Source: Streptomyces sp. 8K308 (GTDB lineage: Bacteria; Actinomycetota; Actinomycetes; Streptomycetales; Streptomycetaceae). From it: a stretch of 40,098 nt of DNA. A program made the translations under genes and the position numbers. Of the stretch, positions 15,523 through 24,107 are shown in pieces (positions within the stretch are counted from its first letter, which is position 1; every line of letters starts with the position of its first letter). The stretch is taken from NCBI RefSeq assembly GCF_004348315.1, contig NZ_SMKC01000024.1:1-40098 (forward strand), in the 5' to 3' direction. A model generated the notes under the pieces. That model worked only from the letters and a program-made list of their open reading frames with translations. It searched no databases and was not told where the DNA came from.

Positions 15523-16373
15523 GTGGTCGTGCGCGGCAAGACGGTCCTGGTGACGGGCGGTACCGGAGGCATAGGCCGGGAGACGGCGCGGGGGCTCGCC
15601 GCGCTCGGCGCGGGGGTGGTCGTGGTGGGGCGGGACCCCGGCCGGGCCGCGGCCGTGGTGGCGGAGATCGGCGGAGAGGCGTGCCCGGCCGACCTGACCA
15701 GGCTGGCCGAGCTGCGGCGGGTGGCGGCCAAGGTCACCGAGCGGCACGGCCGGCTCGACATGCTGGTCAACAACTTCGGCCTGAACCCGGCCGACCGCAC
15801 GCTCACCGAGGACGGCGTGGAGACCGCCTTCGCGGCCAACGTGCTGGCGCCCTACGTGCTGGCCACGGGCCTGCTGCCGGCGCTGCGCGCGGCCGGCGGC
15901 GGCGCCCGCGTCGTCAACCTCACCGGCGGACTGCCGGACGGCCCGATCGACCCGACCAACCTCCAGGGCGAGCGGCGCTTCCGGGGCTGGACCTTCAGCC
16001 ATTACAACCACACCAAGACCGCGCTGATGGCGCTGAGCCTCGCCCTGTCCGAGCGCTGGGCCGGCACCGGCGTCACGGTGAACGTGGCCTACCCAGGGCA
16101 CGCCTACACGCCGGGGAACCGGGCCACCCCGTCCGCGCCTTCCCCTACGCCTACCGGCCGTTGGCGCCGCTGATCCGGCTGCTCGGCGACCTCGCCAAGC
16201 CGGCCCGGACGAGCGTGCGACTCGCCAGTGATCCCGAGCTCGACGGTGTCACCGGGCGGTACCTCAACGCCAAGGGGAAGTGGGCCCGTTGGCCGGCCGG
16301 CGTGCTGGCCGAGGCGAACCGGGAGGCGGTGCTCGCGCTATGCGAGCGCCTGGCGGCGGGCCGGGTGACATGA
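15523..16373 (+). pseudogene. SDR-family oxidoreductase, frameshifted near codon 203
   Basis: The gene starts at GTG 15523 with GKTVLVTGGTGGIGRETARG (cofactor loop), NNFGLNP, and the catalytic YNHTK. The reading frame is correct up to AYPGHAYTPGNRAT, then runs to an early stop at 16173. The expected C-terminus (VRAFPYAYRPLAPLIRLL, then SVRLASDPELDGVTGRYLN) continues in another frame to a stop at 16371-16373. One extra C in the run CCCC at 16127-16130 would restore a 283-aa protein of the retinol-dehydrogenase-like SDR type. It is therefore a recent one-base loss or a sequencing error. The tetR gene opposite is its likely regulator. Confidence 0.85.
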
Positions 16374-16402
16374 ACCGGGTGACATGAACCGGGTGACATG
16401 AA
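16361..16402. repeat. Three tandem copies of a 14-bp unit
   Basis: CCGGGTGACATGAA occurs three times head to tail with no mismatch. The first copy contains the stop codon (TGA 16371-16373) of the SDR frame. It probably arose by slipped-strand copying. Confidence 0.95.
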
Positions 16403-16516
16403 AAAGGCCGCCGCCCGCTGGCGACGACGCGAATTGCCCGCTATATTCCGTTGTTTGGCGCCGTTTCACGAAAGGTCAAGTCGACGCTATTTAGAGGGAA
16501 TTCTAGCGAGGTGGGG

Positions 16517-18769
16517 ATGGGATTGTCAAGCGGCGGAATCGATGATCAGGAACAGGAATACGTCACCCGGCTCTACGACCGGCTCGACGCGCTGCGCGGG
16601 GAGGCCAGGAAGCGGCTCGACCAGGTGCTGGCCAGCACCGGGCTCGGCCACCAGGGGCTGGCGGAGCGGGACGTGGCCGCCGCGGAGCTGGCCGGCCGGG
16701 TGGCCAGGCTCGACTCGGTCGAGAACGGACTCTGCTTCGGACGGCTCGATATGCGCGACGGTGAGCACCGTCATATCGGCCGCATCGGAATCCTCGACGA
16801 CTCCACCGACTACGAGCCGCTGCTCATCGACTGGCGCGCCCCCGCGGCCCGGCCGTTCTACGTCGCCACCGCCGTTTCCACGGAAAACGTCAGGCGCCGG
16901 CGGCACATCAGGACCCAGGGCCGGCGGGTCACCGGCGTGCAGGACGAGGAATTCGACCGCGGCGCGGAACCGGCCGGCGACTCCGCCCTGTTCGACGCGC
17001 TCAACGCCGCGCGGACCGGCCGGATGGCCGACATCGTCTCGACCATCCAGGCCGAGCAGGACGACATCATCCGCGCCGACCACGCCGGTGTGCTGGTCGT
17101 CCAGGGCGGCCCGGGCACCGGCAAGACCGCCGTCGCCCTGCACCGCGCGGCCTACCTCCTCTACACCCACCGCGAACGGCTCGCCAGGAGCGTCGTGTTG
17201 GTCATCGGCCCCAGCACCACCTTCCTGCGCTACATCGGCGACGTGCTGCCCTCGCTCGGCGAGACCGGGGTGCTGCTCGCCACCGTCGGCGAGCTCTTCC
17301 CCGGCGTCCGCGCCGGGCTCGTCGAGCCGCCGGCGACCGCCGAGACGAAGGGCCGGCTCGCCATGGTCGAGGTGATCGCCGCCGCCGTGCGCGACCGGCA
17401 GCGCGTCCCCGAGGAGGGCGAGCGCTTCGAGGTGCTCCACGACGGTGAACGCCTCGCCCTCGACCGGGACACCTGCCTGCGGATCCGCGACCGGGCCCGC
17501 GAGACCCGGCTGCCACACAACGAGGCCCGCCCCTGGTTCCGGCGCTGGATGATCGAGGCGCTGGCCCGCGCCGCCGGCGAGCGCTACGGTACCGATCCGC
17601 TCGACGGCGGCAGCCTGCTCACCGAAGCCGACCTGGCGACCATCGTCGCCGAGCTGTGCGAGAGCCGGGAGGTCGCGGCCGCCGTCGACGCGCTGTGGCC
17701 GGCGCTCACCCCACAGCGGCTGCTCGCCGAGCTCTACGCCTCGCCCCGCCGCCTGGCCGCCGCCGCGCCCGACCTCGACCGCGCCGAGCGCGCCGTGCTG
17801 CTGCGCGGCCAGCACCGGGGCTGGAGCCCGGCCGACGTGCCGTTGCTCGACGAGGCCGCCGAACTGCTCGGCGTCGACGACCGCGCCGAGCGCGCCGCGG
17901 CCTCGGCCGAGCACGCCGAGCGGCTGCGCCTCGCGCAGGAGGCGCTGGACATCGCCTACGGCTCCCGCGTCACCGACTTCGACGACGGCGCCGACCCCGA
18001 ACTCCTCTCCGCCTACGACCTCCTGGACGCCGAGGCGCTCGCCGAACGACACCAGGAGGCCGACCACCGCAGCCAGGCGCAGCGCGCCGCCGCCGACCGC
18101 ACCTGGGCCTTCGGCCACGTCGTGGTGGACGAGGCCCAGGAACTCTCCCCGATGGCCTGGCGGTTGCTGATGCGGCGCTGCCCGGCCCGCTCCATGACCA
18201 TCGTCGGCGACATCGCGCAGACCGGTGACCCGGGCGGCGCCCCGTCCTGGGAGCGGGTGCTCGAGCCGCACGTCGGGAACCGCTGGCGGCTGGCCGAGCT
18301 GACCGTCAACTACCGCCTGCCGACCGAGATCGCCGAGCTGGCCGCGCGGGTGCTGCGGCGCATCGACGCCGCCCGCACCGCGCCGCGCGCCGTCCGGGCG
18401 GCCGGCGTCGCGCCCTGGCGCGAGCCCGTGCCGGCCGACGAACTGGCCGTGGCGGCAAGCCGGTTGGCCGTCCGGGAGCTGGCCCGCACCGCCGGCGGCC
18501 GGGTGGGCGTCATCGCCCCGGCCGGCCTGGTGCCCGTGCTGGCCGGGCCGGTGCGCGCGGCGGCGCCCGAACGGGTGGACGTGCTCGACCCACGGGCGGC
18601 CAAGGGGCTCGAGTTCGACTCGGTGATCGTGGTCGACCCCGACCGGATCGTCGCCGACTCGCCGCTCGGCCTCAACGACCTCTATGTCGCGCTGACCCGG
18701 CCCACCCAGCGCCTGGCCGTGCTCCACGACGCGGCGCGCCCACCGCTGCCGCCGCTCGGGGCACTGTGA
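16517..18769 (+). CDS. helR: HelR, RNA polymerase-recycling UvrD-like motor ATPase
   Basis: This is a 750-aa superfamily 1 protein of the HelD/HelR class. A charged coiled-coil N-terminus (DQEQEYVTRLYDRLDALRGE) enters the RNA polymerase secondary channel in relatives. Walker A is GGPGTGKTAVALH at about residue 200, Walker B is VVDEAQELSP, motif VI-like residues are LYVALTRPTQRL, and AAKGLEFDSVIVVDP precedes it. HelR displaces rifamycins from RNA polymerase in Streptomyces and recycles stalled enzyme; I infer the same here. The start ATG 16517 with GAGG upstream is preferred to ATG 16451. The AT-rich 110 bp before it (TATATT, TATTTA) should hold the promoter. I see no rifamycin-associated element. 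It ends three bases before the convergent phosphatase gene. Confidence 0.88.
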   Translation: MGLSSGGIDDQEQEYVTRLYDRLDALRGEARKRLDQVLASTGLGHQGLAERDVAAAELAGRVARLDSVENGLCFGRLDMRDGEHRHIGRIGILDDSTDYEPLLIDWRAPAARPFYVATAVSTENVRRRRHIRTQGRRVTGVQDEEFDRGAEPAGDSALFDALNAARTGRMADIVSTIQAEQDDIIRADHAGVLVVQGGPGTGKTAVALHRAAYLLYTHRERLARSVVLVIGPSTTFLRYIGDVLPSLGETGVLLATVGELFPGVRAGLVEPPATAETKGRLAMVEVIAAAVRDRQRVPEEGERFEVLHDGERLALDRDTCLRIRDRARETRLPHNEARPWFRRWMIEALARAAGERYGTDPLDGGSLLTEADLATIVAELCESREVAAAVDALWPALTPQRLLAELYASPRRLAAAAPDLDRAERAVLLRGQHRGWSPADVPLLDEAAELLGVDDRAERAAASAEHAERLRLAQEALDIAYGSRVTDFDDGADPELLSAYDLLDAEALAERHQEADHRSQAQRAAADRTWAFGHVVVDEAQELSPMAWRLLMRRCPARSMTIVGDIAQTGDPGGAPSWERVLEPHVGNRWRLAELTVNYRLPTEIAELAARVLRRIDAARTAPRAVRAAGVAPWREPVPADELAVAASRLAVRELARTAGGRVGVIAPAGLVPVLAGPVRAAAPERVDVLDPRAAKGLEFDSVIVVDPDRIVADSPLGLNDLYVALTRPTQRLAVLHDAARPPLPPLGAL

Positions 18770-18772
18770 CGC

Positions 18773-21166
18773 TCAGCCCGGGCCCAGCGGCTCGTGCAAC
18801 GGCAGTTCGGCCCAGATGACCTTGCCGGCCGGGGTGTGCCTCGTGCCCCAGCGCCTGGCGAGCTGGGCGACCAGCATCAGGCCGCGCCCGGTCTCGTCGA
18901 GCCACCGGGCGCGGCGCAGGTGCGGGGCCGTGCTGCTGGCGTCGCACACCTCGAGGATCAGGTCCTTGTCGAGGATCAGCCGCAGCCCGATCGGCGGGTC
19001 GGCGTGCCGGAGGGCGTTGGTGACAAGTTCGCTGGCGATCAGCTCGCCGGTCATGATCTCCGCCTCGCCGACGCCCCAGTCCGCGAGCCGCTCGCCCACC
19101 CGCCGCCGCGCCTCGCCCACCGAGGCCGGCCTGGGCGGCACGTCCCAGAAGGCCGTCTGGTCGGCGCCCAGCGCCCGGGTGCGGGCCAGCAGCAGCGCCA
19201 CGTCGTCGGGTGCGCCGCCCGCCGGCAGCAGCGCCTCGAGCACCGTGTCGCACAGCGCCTCCAGCGGTTCCTCCCGGTGCCGGCCGAGCACGTCCCGCAG
19301 CAGCGCGAAGCCGACGTCGATGTCCCGCTCGCGGTTCTCGAGCAGGCCGTCCGTGCAGAGCGTCAGCAGGCTGCCCTCGGGCAGCTCGCGCTCCACCGCC
19401 TCGAACGGCAGGCCGCCCACGCCGAGCGGCGGCCCGGCCGGCACCCGCAGCACCTCGGGCGCCGCGCCACCGGGCAGGAGCACCAGCGGCGGCGGGTGCC
19501 CGGCCCGCGCCAGCTGGCAGATCCGCGAGACCGGGTCGTAGACGGCGTACAGACAGGTCGCGCCGACGTCGCCGGCCGCCTCCTGGTCGCCGGTCTCCAT
19601 GGCGAGCCGCACCACCAGATCATCCACCTGGGTGAGGAGTTCGTCGGGCGGCAGGTCGACGTCGGCCAACGTCCGCACCGCCGTGCGCAGCCGGCCCATG
19701 GTGGCCGACGCCTGCACGCCGTGGCCGACGACGTCCCCCACGACGAGCGCCACCCGGGCGCCGGAGAGCGGGATGACGTCGAACCAGTCGCCGCCCACCC
19801 CGGCGTGCGGCGCGGCCGGCCGGTAGCGGGAGGCGGTGGCGACGGCCGTGGGGCGCGGCAGCACCCGGGGGAGCAGGCTGCGCTGCAGCGTCAGCGCCAC
19901 CTCGCGCTCGCGCGTGTAGCGGCGGGCGTTGTCCACGCAGACGGCGGCCCGGGCCGCGATCTCCTCGGCAAGCAGCACGTCGTCGTGGACGAACGGCTCG
20001 GGGCGCCGGTGCCGGGCGAGCATCGCCACCCCAAGCGTGACGCCACGGGCCCTTATCGGCACCAGCATCGTGGAGTGGATGCCGAACTCGCGGCTGCGCG
20101 CCAGCCGTTCGGGCCGCTCCGCGAACCAGGGCCGCAGGGCGGGGTCCTCCGTGGCGTACCGCACCGTGTGGCCGACGCGCAGCGCCTGGGCCTGCGGGGA
20201 GTGCCGCGAGTAGCTGGTCAGCGTGCCGGGCCCGGTCAGGACCTCGGGACAGCCATCGAGTACCGACCGCACGGCGACGCGCCGCATCGGCTGCCGCCAG
20301 GGCGCCGACGCGTTCCCCTCCACCGGCGCGTCCAGCAGGTCGACGGTGATCAGGTCGGCGAGGTACGGCACGCACACCTCGGCCAGCTCCTCGGCCGTTC
20401 GGGTGACGTCGAGCGAGCTGCCGATGCGGGCGGCCGCGTCGTTCAGGACCGCGAGCCGCTGCCTGGCCGCGTACTGCTCGGTGGTGTCGGTGGCCGTCAG
20501 ACAGATGGCACGCAGCCGGCCCGACCGGTCGTGCAGCGGCACGAAGGACGCGGCCCAGGCGTGCTCCCGCAGCTCGCCGCCGGTGCGCAGGAAGGTGTCG
20601 AGGTCCTGGCGGTGGCCGGTGTCCCTGGCGTACGCCAGGTGCCGCTCCAGGTCCTGGCTCTGCCGTTTGCCGCCGATCTCGGAGAGTCGAAGACCACGCG
20701 CCTCGTCCTCGGTGAGCCCCACGGTGCGCGCCATCGCCTCGTTCCACCGGCGCAGCCGCAGGTCGGTGTCGTAGACGGCCAGCGCGGCCGTGGTCTGCTC
20801 GAACGCGATGGCGGCCAGCTCCTCCTCGCCGGGGCGCGGCTCGCGGCCGGTGAGCCGGCTGACCAGCAGCCAGCCGTCGCCTTCCGCGTCCGGCCTCCTG
20901 CGGTGCGCGATCACCGCGACGCGCACCTCGTGGCCGTCGCGGTGGCGCAGCGCCAGGGCGCCGTGCCAGCGGGGGAGCCCGGCGAGCGACGCCCTGGTGT
21001 CGGGCGGCGGGGGCTCGGCGAGCAGATCGGCCGCCGGCCGGCCCACCGCCTCGGCGGTCGGGAGCCCGAGCAACAACGCGGCGCCCTCGCTCCAGGCGGC
21101 GATCCGCCCCGAACCGTCCACCACGGCGCTGGCGACCGCCGGTGGTGTCGGTTCCGGGTTGTCCAT
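18773..21166 (-). CDS. PAS-PAS-GAF-SpoIIE PP2C phosphatase with HATPase domain
   Basis: The 797-aa cytosolic signalling protein has, in order, a PAS domain (about 10-100), a second PAS (about 130-240), a GAF domain (about 260-420), a SpoIIE/RsbU phosphatase domain (about 450-665) and a C-terminal anti-sigma-like HATPase domain (about 690-795). Metal-binding residues of the phosphatase are visible in GGDWFDVIPL, VGDVVGHG and LCTDGLLENR. The HATPase domain shows LVTNALRHADPP and GRGLMLVAQL. Such proteins control SigB/F-type sigma factors through anti-anti-sigma proteins; the sigma/anti-sigma pair at 12733-14036 is an obvious but unproven target. The start ATG 21166 (MDNPEPTPP) is taken from where the PAS domain begins. 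Confidence 0.9.
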   Translation of the reverse strand: MDNPEPTPPAVASAVVDGSGRIAAWSEGAALLLGLPTAEAVGRPAADLLAEPPPPDTRASLAGLPRWHGALALRHRDGHEVRVAVIAHRRRPDAEGDGWLLVSRLTGREPRPGEEELAAIAFEQTTAALAVYDTDLRLRRWNEAMARTVGLTEDEARGLRLSEIGGKRQSQDLERHLAYARDTGHRQDLDTFLRTGGELREHAWAASFVPLHDRSGRLRAICLTATDTTEQYAARQRLAVLNDAAARIGSSLDVTRTAEELAEVCVPYLADLITVDLLDAPVEGNASAPWRQPMRRVAVRSVLDGCPEVLTGPGTLTSYSRHSPQAQALRVGHTVRYATEDPALRPWFAERPERLARSREFGIHSTMLVPIRARGVTLGVAMLARHRRPEPFVHDDVLLAEEIAARAAVCVDNARRYTREREVALTLQRSLLPRVLPRPTAVATASRYRPAAPHAGVGGDWFDVIPLSGARVALVVGDVVGHGVQASATMGRLRTAVRTLADVDLPPDELLTQVDDLVVRLAMETGDQEAAGDVGATCLYAVYDPVSRICQLARAGHPPPLVLLPGGAAPEVLRVPAGPPLGVGGLPFEAVERELPEGSLLTLCTDGLLENRERDIDVGFALLRDVLGRHREEPLEALCDTVLEALLPAGGAPDDVALLLARTRALGADQTAFWDVPPRPASVGEARRRVGERLADWGVGEAEIMTGELIASELVTNALRHADPPIGLRLILDKDLILEVCDASSTAPHLRRARWLDETGRGLMLVAQLARRWGTRHTPAGKVIWAELPLHEPLGPG

Positions 21167-21350
21167 CGCTGCGCCGTCCCATCTGACCAGGCCACGGGCG
21201 GATGCCCATGTGATCAGATTCGTGCACGTGGCGGGCGGCCTCAAGCGCAGGAGGGTCGGCCCTCCGGGCCTGACGGCCACGGCCACGTCGATCGGGTGAG
21301 GGGGCCTGGTGCCGGACCGAGCCGCCGGTGACCCGTACGGTCCACGGGAA

Positions 21351-21383
21351 GCGCCCCGTTCCAGACCAGACGGAACGGGGCGC
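21351..21383 (-). terminator. Terminator of sodN
   Basis: GCGCCCCGTTCC (21351-21362) pairs perfectly with GGAACGGGGCGC (21372-21383) across a 9-base loop. It lies 63 bp after the sodN stop on the same strand. No T-run follows. Confidence 0.75.
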
Positions 21384-21445
21384 CTCCGCACGACCGGGAC
21401 CCGCCGCGCCGCCTCGGGTGTGGCGGGCGCGGTGCGGACGGCCGG

Positions 21446-21841
21446 TCAGGCCTTCTTGGTCTCCCAGAAGATCTTGTCGATCTGGGCGATGTAGTCGAGC
21501 GCCTTCTGGCCGGTGGCCGGGTCGGTGGACCCCTTGGCGGCGCTCAGGGCCTTCAGCGTCTCGTTCACCAACTGGTGCAGCTCCGGGTACTTCTCGAAGT
21601 GCGGCGGCTTGAAGTAGTCGCTCCACAGCACCGAGACGTGGTGCTTGGCCATCTCGGCCCGCTCCTCCTTGATGGTGGTGGCGCGGGCGCGGAAGTGCGG
21701 GTCCTCGTTGGCCTGGTACTTCTCCTGGATGGCCTTGACCGACTCGGCCTCGATGCGGGCCTGGGCGGGGTCGTAGACACCGCAGGGGAGGTCGCAGTGG
21801 GCGCTGACCTTCACCTTCGGGGCGAACAGGCGGGAAAGCAT
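21446..21841 (-). CDS. sodN: Nickel-containing superoxide dismutase precursor
   Basis: The 131-aa precursor has a 14-residue leader, MLSRLFAPKVKVSA, followed by the Ni hook HCDLPCGVYDP. After cleavage, His1, Cys2 and Cys6 bind nickel, and the mature enzyme is the standard 117 aa forming a hexamer that dismutates superoxide in the cytoplasm. It starts at ATG 21841 behind GAGGAAGGA; TAATGT about 50 bp upstream fits a -10. The maturation protease SodX is encoded divergently. In Streptomyces nickel induces sodN, and Nur controls the alternative iron enzyme; I saw no clear Nur box here. Confidence 0.97.
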   Translation of the reverse strand: MLSRLFAPKVKVSAHCDLPCGVYDPAQARIEAESVKAIQEKYQANEDPHFRARATTIKEERAEMAKHHVSVLWSDYFKPPHFEKYPELHQLVNETLKALSAAKGSTDPATGQKALDYIAQIDKIFWETKKA

Positions 21842-21999
21842 GGAGCTGTCCTTCCTCGTGATCGTCTTCTCACGGCGACATTACTCCGTGCGGGGCTGGT
21901 TTTCCTGGGCGGGCCGGGCGGTGCGGCGTTGCTTAGGTCAAAAGTCCAATGCGGGAGTCGGCCCGATGGCTGACGATGGCGGGTGAGGAGTGGTGTGCG

Positions 22000-22383
22000 A
22001 TGAAGCTGGGGCTCGCCGAGGTCTACAACCCGTCGATGCTGCCCACCCTGCGGCCGGGCGACCAGTTGCTGCTCGGCTACGGGGCGCGGGTGCGGCCGGG
22101 GGACGTGGTCGTGGTGCGGCATCCCTTCCAGCACGACCTGCTGATCGTCAAGCGCGCGGCGGAGCGGCGGAGCGGCGGCTGGTGGGTGGTCGGGGACAAT
22201 CCGCTGGTCACCAACGACAGCCGGGAGTTCGGCGTGGTGCCGGACGGTCTGGTGGTCGCGCGGGCGGTGCTGCGGGTGCGCCCGCCGCTGCGGCATCAGC
22301 GGTCGCTGGTCTCGGTGCTCGGCTGGTTGCCGTCCTCGGTGCGGTTGTTGAGGCTGCGTTCGCGGCGCCTGCGGGCACGGTAG
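22000..22383 (+). CDS. sodX: SodX, nickel-type superoxide dismutase maturation protease
   Basis: This is an S26-family (signal-peptidase-like) protease of about 127 aa that removes the SodN leader so that His1 can bind nickel. The Ser nucleophile is in NPSMLPTLRPGDQLL, and the Lys general base is in LLIVKRAAERR. RPGDVVVVRHPFQHD and WWVVGDNP are further family signatures. There is no clear membrane anchor, as expected for a cytosolic substrate. The start ATG 22000 follows GAGGAG; in-frame ATGs at 21949 and 21976 are possible. The last 88 bases overlap the 3' end of the convergent CGNR gene. Confidence 0.92.
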   Translation: MKLGLAEVYNPSMLPTLRPGDQLLLGYGARVRPGDVVVVRHPFQHDLLIVKRAAERRSGGWWVVGDNPLVTNDSREFGVVPDGLVVARAVLRVRPPLRHQRSLVSVLGWLPSSVRLLRLRSRRLRAR

Positions 22384-22916
22384 GCGGCGACGTTGGCCCG
22401 GGTGGCGCAGCGGTCGGAGCAGTACCGCTTGGAGCGGTTTGTCGACGTGTCGATATAGGCGTTGGAGCAGGGGGGCGCCCCGCAGATTCCGAGCCGGTCG
22501 ACGCCGAGGTCGGTGAGCTGGAACGCCAGGCCCATGCAGGCGATCGCGGCGTATCCGGCGGTCGCGTTGGACGGGTGCTCGGCCAGGTGCAGGTGCCAGT
22601 TGGGACGGCCGCTGGCGGTGAGCTCGTCGTGTCCCGAGATCTGCGGGCTGGCCGGGTACTCGAGCAGCAGCGCGTTCAGCAGGTCGACGGCCCTGGCCTC
22701 GTCGCCCTCGGCGGCGGCCGTGAAGACGGCCCGCAGCCTGGTCCGCACGGCGCGCAGCCGGGTCACGTCCGCGTCCCCGACGCGGCGCGCGCCGTGCTGG
22801 TGCACGCCGAAGAGGGCGCGCACGGCCTCCACCGAGGTGAGGGTGTCGGTGCCGCGCAGCGGCTCCTCGGTGTTCACCAGGCGCACGGCGAAGTCCGAGT
22901 AATAGGTCAGTTCCAA
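22296..22916 (-). CDS. CGNR zinc-finger (ABATE-domain) regulator
   Basis: The 206-aa protein begins YYSDFAVRLVNTEEP and has an ABATE-type N-terminal domain (to about 130). The C-terminal CGNR zinc finger shows CGAPPCSNAYIDTS and then RYCSDRCATRANVAAYRARR, with Cys pairs as zinc ligands and a basic DNA-binding tail. It is a probable stress-related transcription regulator. The start is TTG 22916 with AAGGAA seven bases upstream; no better start exists. It is divergent from a methyltransferase gene, and three TAATAGG boxes flank and enter its 5' end. Its 3' end runs 88 bases into sodX on the other strand. Confidence 0.87.
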   Translation of the reverse strand: MELTYYSDFAVRLVNTEEPLRGTDTLTSVEAVRALFGVHQHGARRVGDADVTRLRAVRTRLRAVFTAAAEGDEARAVDLLNALLLEYPASPQISGHDELTASGRPNWHLHLAEHPSNATAGYAAIACMGLAFQLTDLGVDRLGICGAPPCSNAYIDTSTNRSKRYCSDRCATRANVAAYRARRRRERSLNNRTEDGNQPSTETSDR

Positions 22917-22992
22917 TTGTGTTCCTTACCGGGGTGGCCTAGAGTCCTCAGCGTACCTGTAATAGGTAATTATGGATTTTGCCTATTACTCG
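22896..22992. promoter_or_regulatory. Three TAATAGG boxes around the CGNR/methyltransferase promoters
   Basis: CGAGTAATAGG occurs at 22896-22906 and, exactly inverted, at 22982-22992. GTAATAGG also stands at 22959-22966, making an 8-base inverted pair with 22982-22989 across 15 AT-rich bases. These may be the binding sites of the CGNR protein. The first lies inside its own coding sequence. Confidence 0.5.
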
Positions 22993-23015
22993 ATCGGTTC
23001 TCTGAGGGGATGACG

Positions 23016-23777
23016 ATGGCGGACTGGCAGGCATGGCAGGACAGTTGGGACCGGCAGCAGGAGTTCTACCTGCCGGACCGCGAGGAGCGGTTCCGGGTGA
23101 TGCTGGATGCCGTCGAGGCGCTGGTCGGCGACCGGCCGCGGGTCCTCGACCTGGCGTGCGGCACCGGCACCATCACGGCACGGGTGCTGCGGCGCTTCCC
23201 CGGCGCGGTCACCACCGGCGTCGACCAGGACCCGGCGCTCCTGACCATCGCGCGCGGCCACTTCGCCGGCGACGAGCGGACCGGCTTCGTCACGGCCGAC
23301 CTCACGGACCGGGACTGGCCCGCGCTGCTGCCGTACGACTCCTACGACGCCGTGCTCACGGCCACGGCCCTCCACTGGCTCGCCCCCGACCCCCTGCGGG
23401 AGCTGTACGGACGGCTCCGGACGCTGGTTCGCCCCGGGGGCGTGCTGCTGAACGCCGACCACATGCCGGATCCCGCGACGCCGCGGATCAACGCGGCGGA
23501 GCGGGCGTTCACCGAGGCCCGGCAGGTCAGGGCGCGGGAGGCCGGCGTCCTCGACTGGCCCGACTGGTGGGCCACGGTCGCCGCGGCGCCCGAGCTGGCC
23601 GAGGCGGCGGAGCGGCGCTTCGCCCTCTACGGCCGCCCGACGCGCGGCGCCGACCACAAGGACGAGGGCGCCCCGCCGGTCGCCTGGCACCTCCAAGCGC
23701 TCCGCGACGCGGGCTTCACGGAGGCACGCCCCGCGTGGTCCTCGCTGACCGACGCGGTCGTCCTGGCTTTGGCATGA
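23016..23777 (+). CDS. SAM-dependent class I methyltransferase
   Basis: The 253-aa enzyme has motif I VLDLACGTGTITARVL (about residues 41-56), an acidic residue after strand 2 in TGVDQDP, and AVLTATALHWLAPDPL followed by LVRPGGVLLNADHM. It resembles actinobacterial small-molecule methyltransferases of the UbiE/trans-aconitate type; the substrate is unknown. ATG 23016 (MADWQAWQDSW) is preferred because GAGGGG lies six bases upstream, though ATG 23010 is in frame. It is divergent from the CGNR regulator, which may control it. Confidence 0.85.
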   Translation: MADWQAWQDSWDRQQEFYLPDREERFRVMLDAVEALVGDRPRVLDLACGTGTITARVLRRFPGAVTTGVDQDPALLTIARGHFAGDERTGFVTADLTDRDWPALLPYDSYDAVLTATALHWLAPDPLRELYGRLRTLVRPGGVLLNADHMPDPATPRINAAERAFTEARQVRAREAGVLDWPDWWATVAAAPELAEAAERRFALYGRPTRGADHKDEGAPPVAWHLQALRDAGFTEARPAWSSLTDAVVLALA

Positions 23778-24039
23778 CGTGGCCCCTGCGGGGCGGCCTG
23801 CGGCCGGCTTGGCCGTGCCGCGCCCACCGTGGCCTCGCGCGGCAGGGACCGGCCGGCACCGCCTTCGCCTGCGGTGGGCTCACGCCGCCGCGGGCGTCGA
23901 TGACCCGGTGGATCGTTCGGCGCACGCCAACGCCTCGCGGGCAGGCCGTCCGCGGAGCGGTGGGCTGCTCAGCCGTTTCGGCCAGGCGCGGCAGCGCCGT
24001 GGCTGCCCTCCGCCGGGCCCACGGCCCAGATGGAGCGGT
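23778..24039. other. Non-coding gap between convergent genes
   Basis: No plausible gene lies here. The 110-aa open frame at 23779-24111 is Pro/Arg/Gly-rich, shows no domain, and runs through the terminator hairpin. Together with the hairpin, the gap spans 330 bp. Confidence 0.6.
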
Positions 24040-24070
24040 GGGGTGGTGGGGCCCGAGGCCCCACCACCCC
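24040..24070. terminator. Bidirectional terminator, 14-bp perfect stem
   Basis: GGGGTGGTGGGGCC (24040-24053) pairs perfectly with GGCCCCACCACCCC (24057-24070) over a 3-base CGA loop. It lies 38 bp past the malic enzyme stop on the minus strand and also faces the methyltransferase. Confidence 0.8.
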
Positions 24071-24107
24071 CGACCTTCGAGCCGCTGCCGCCGGCAGGCG
24101 GCACCGG

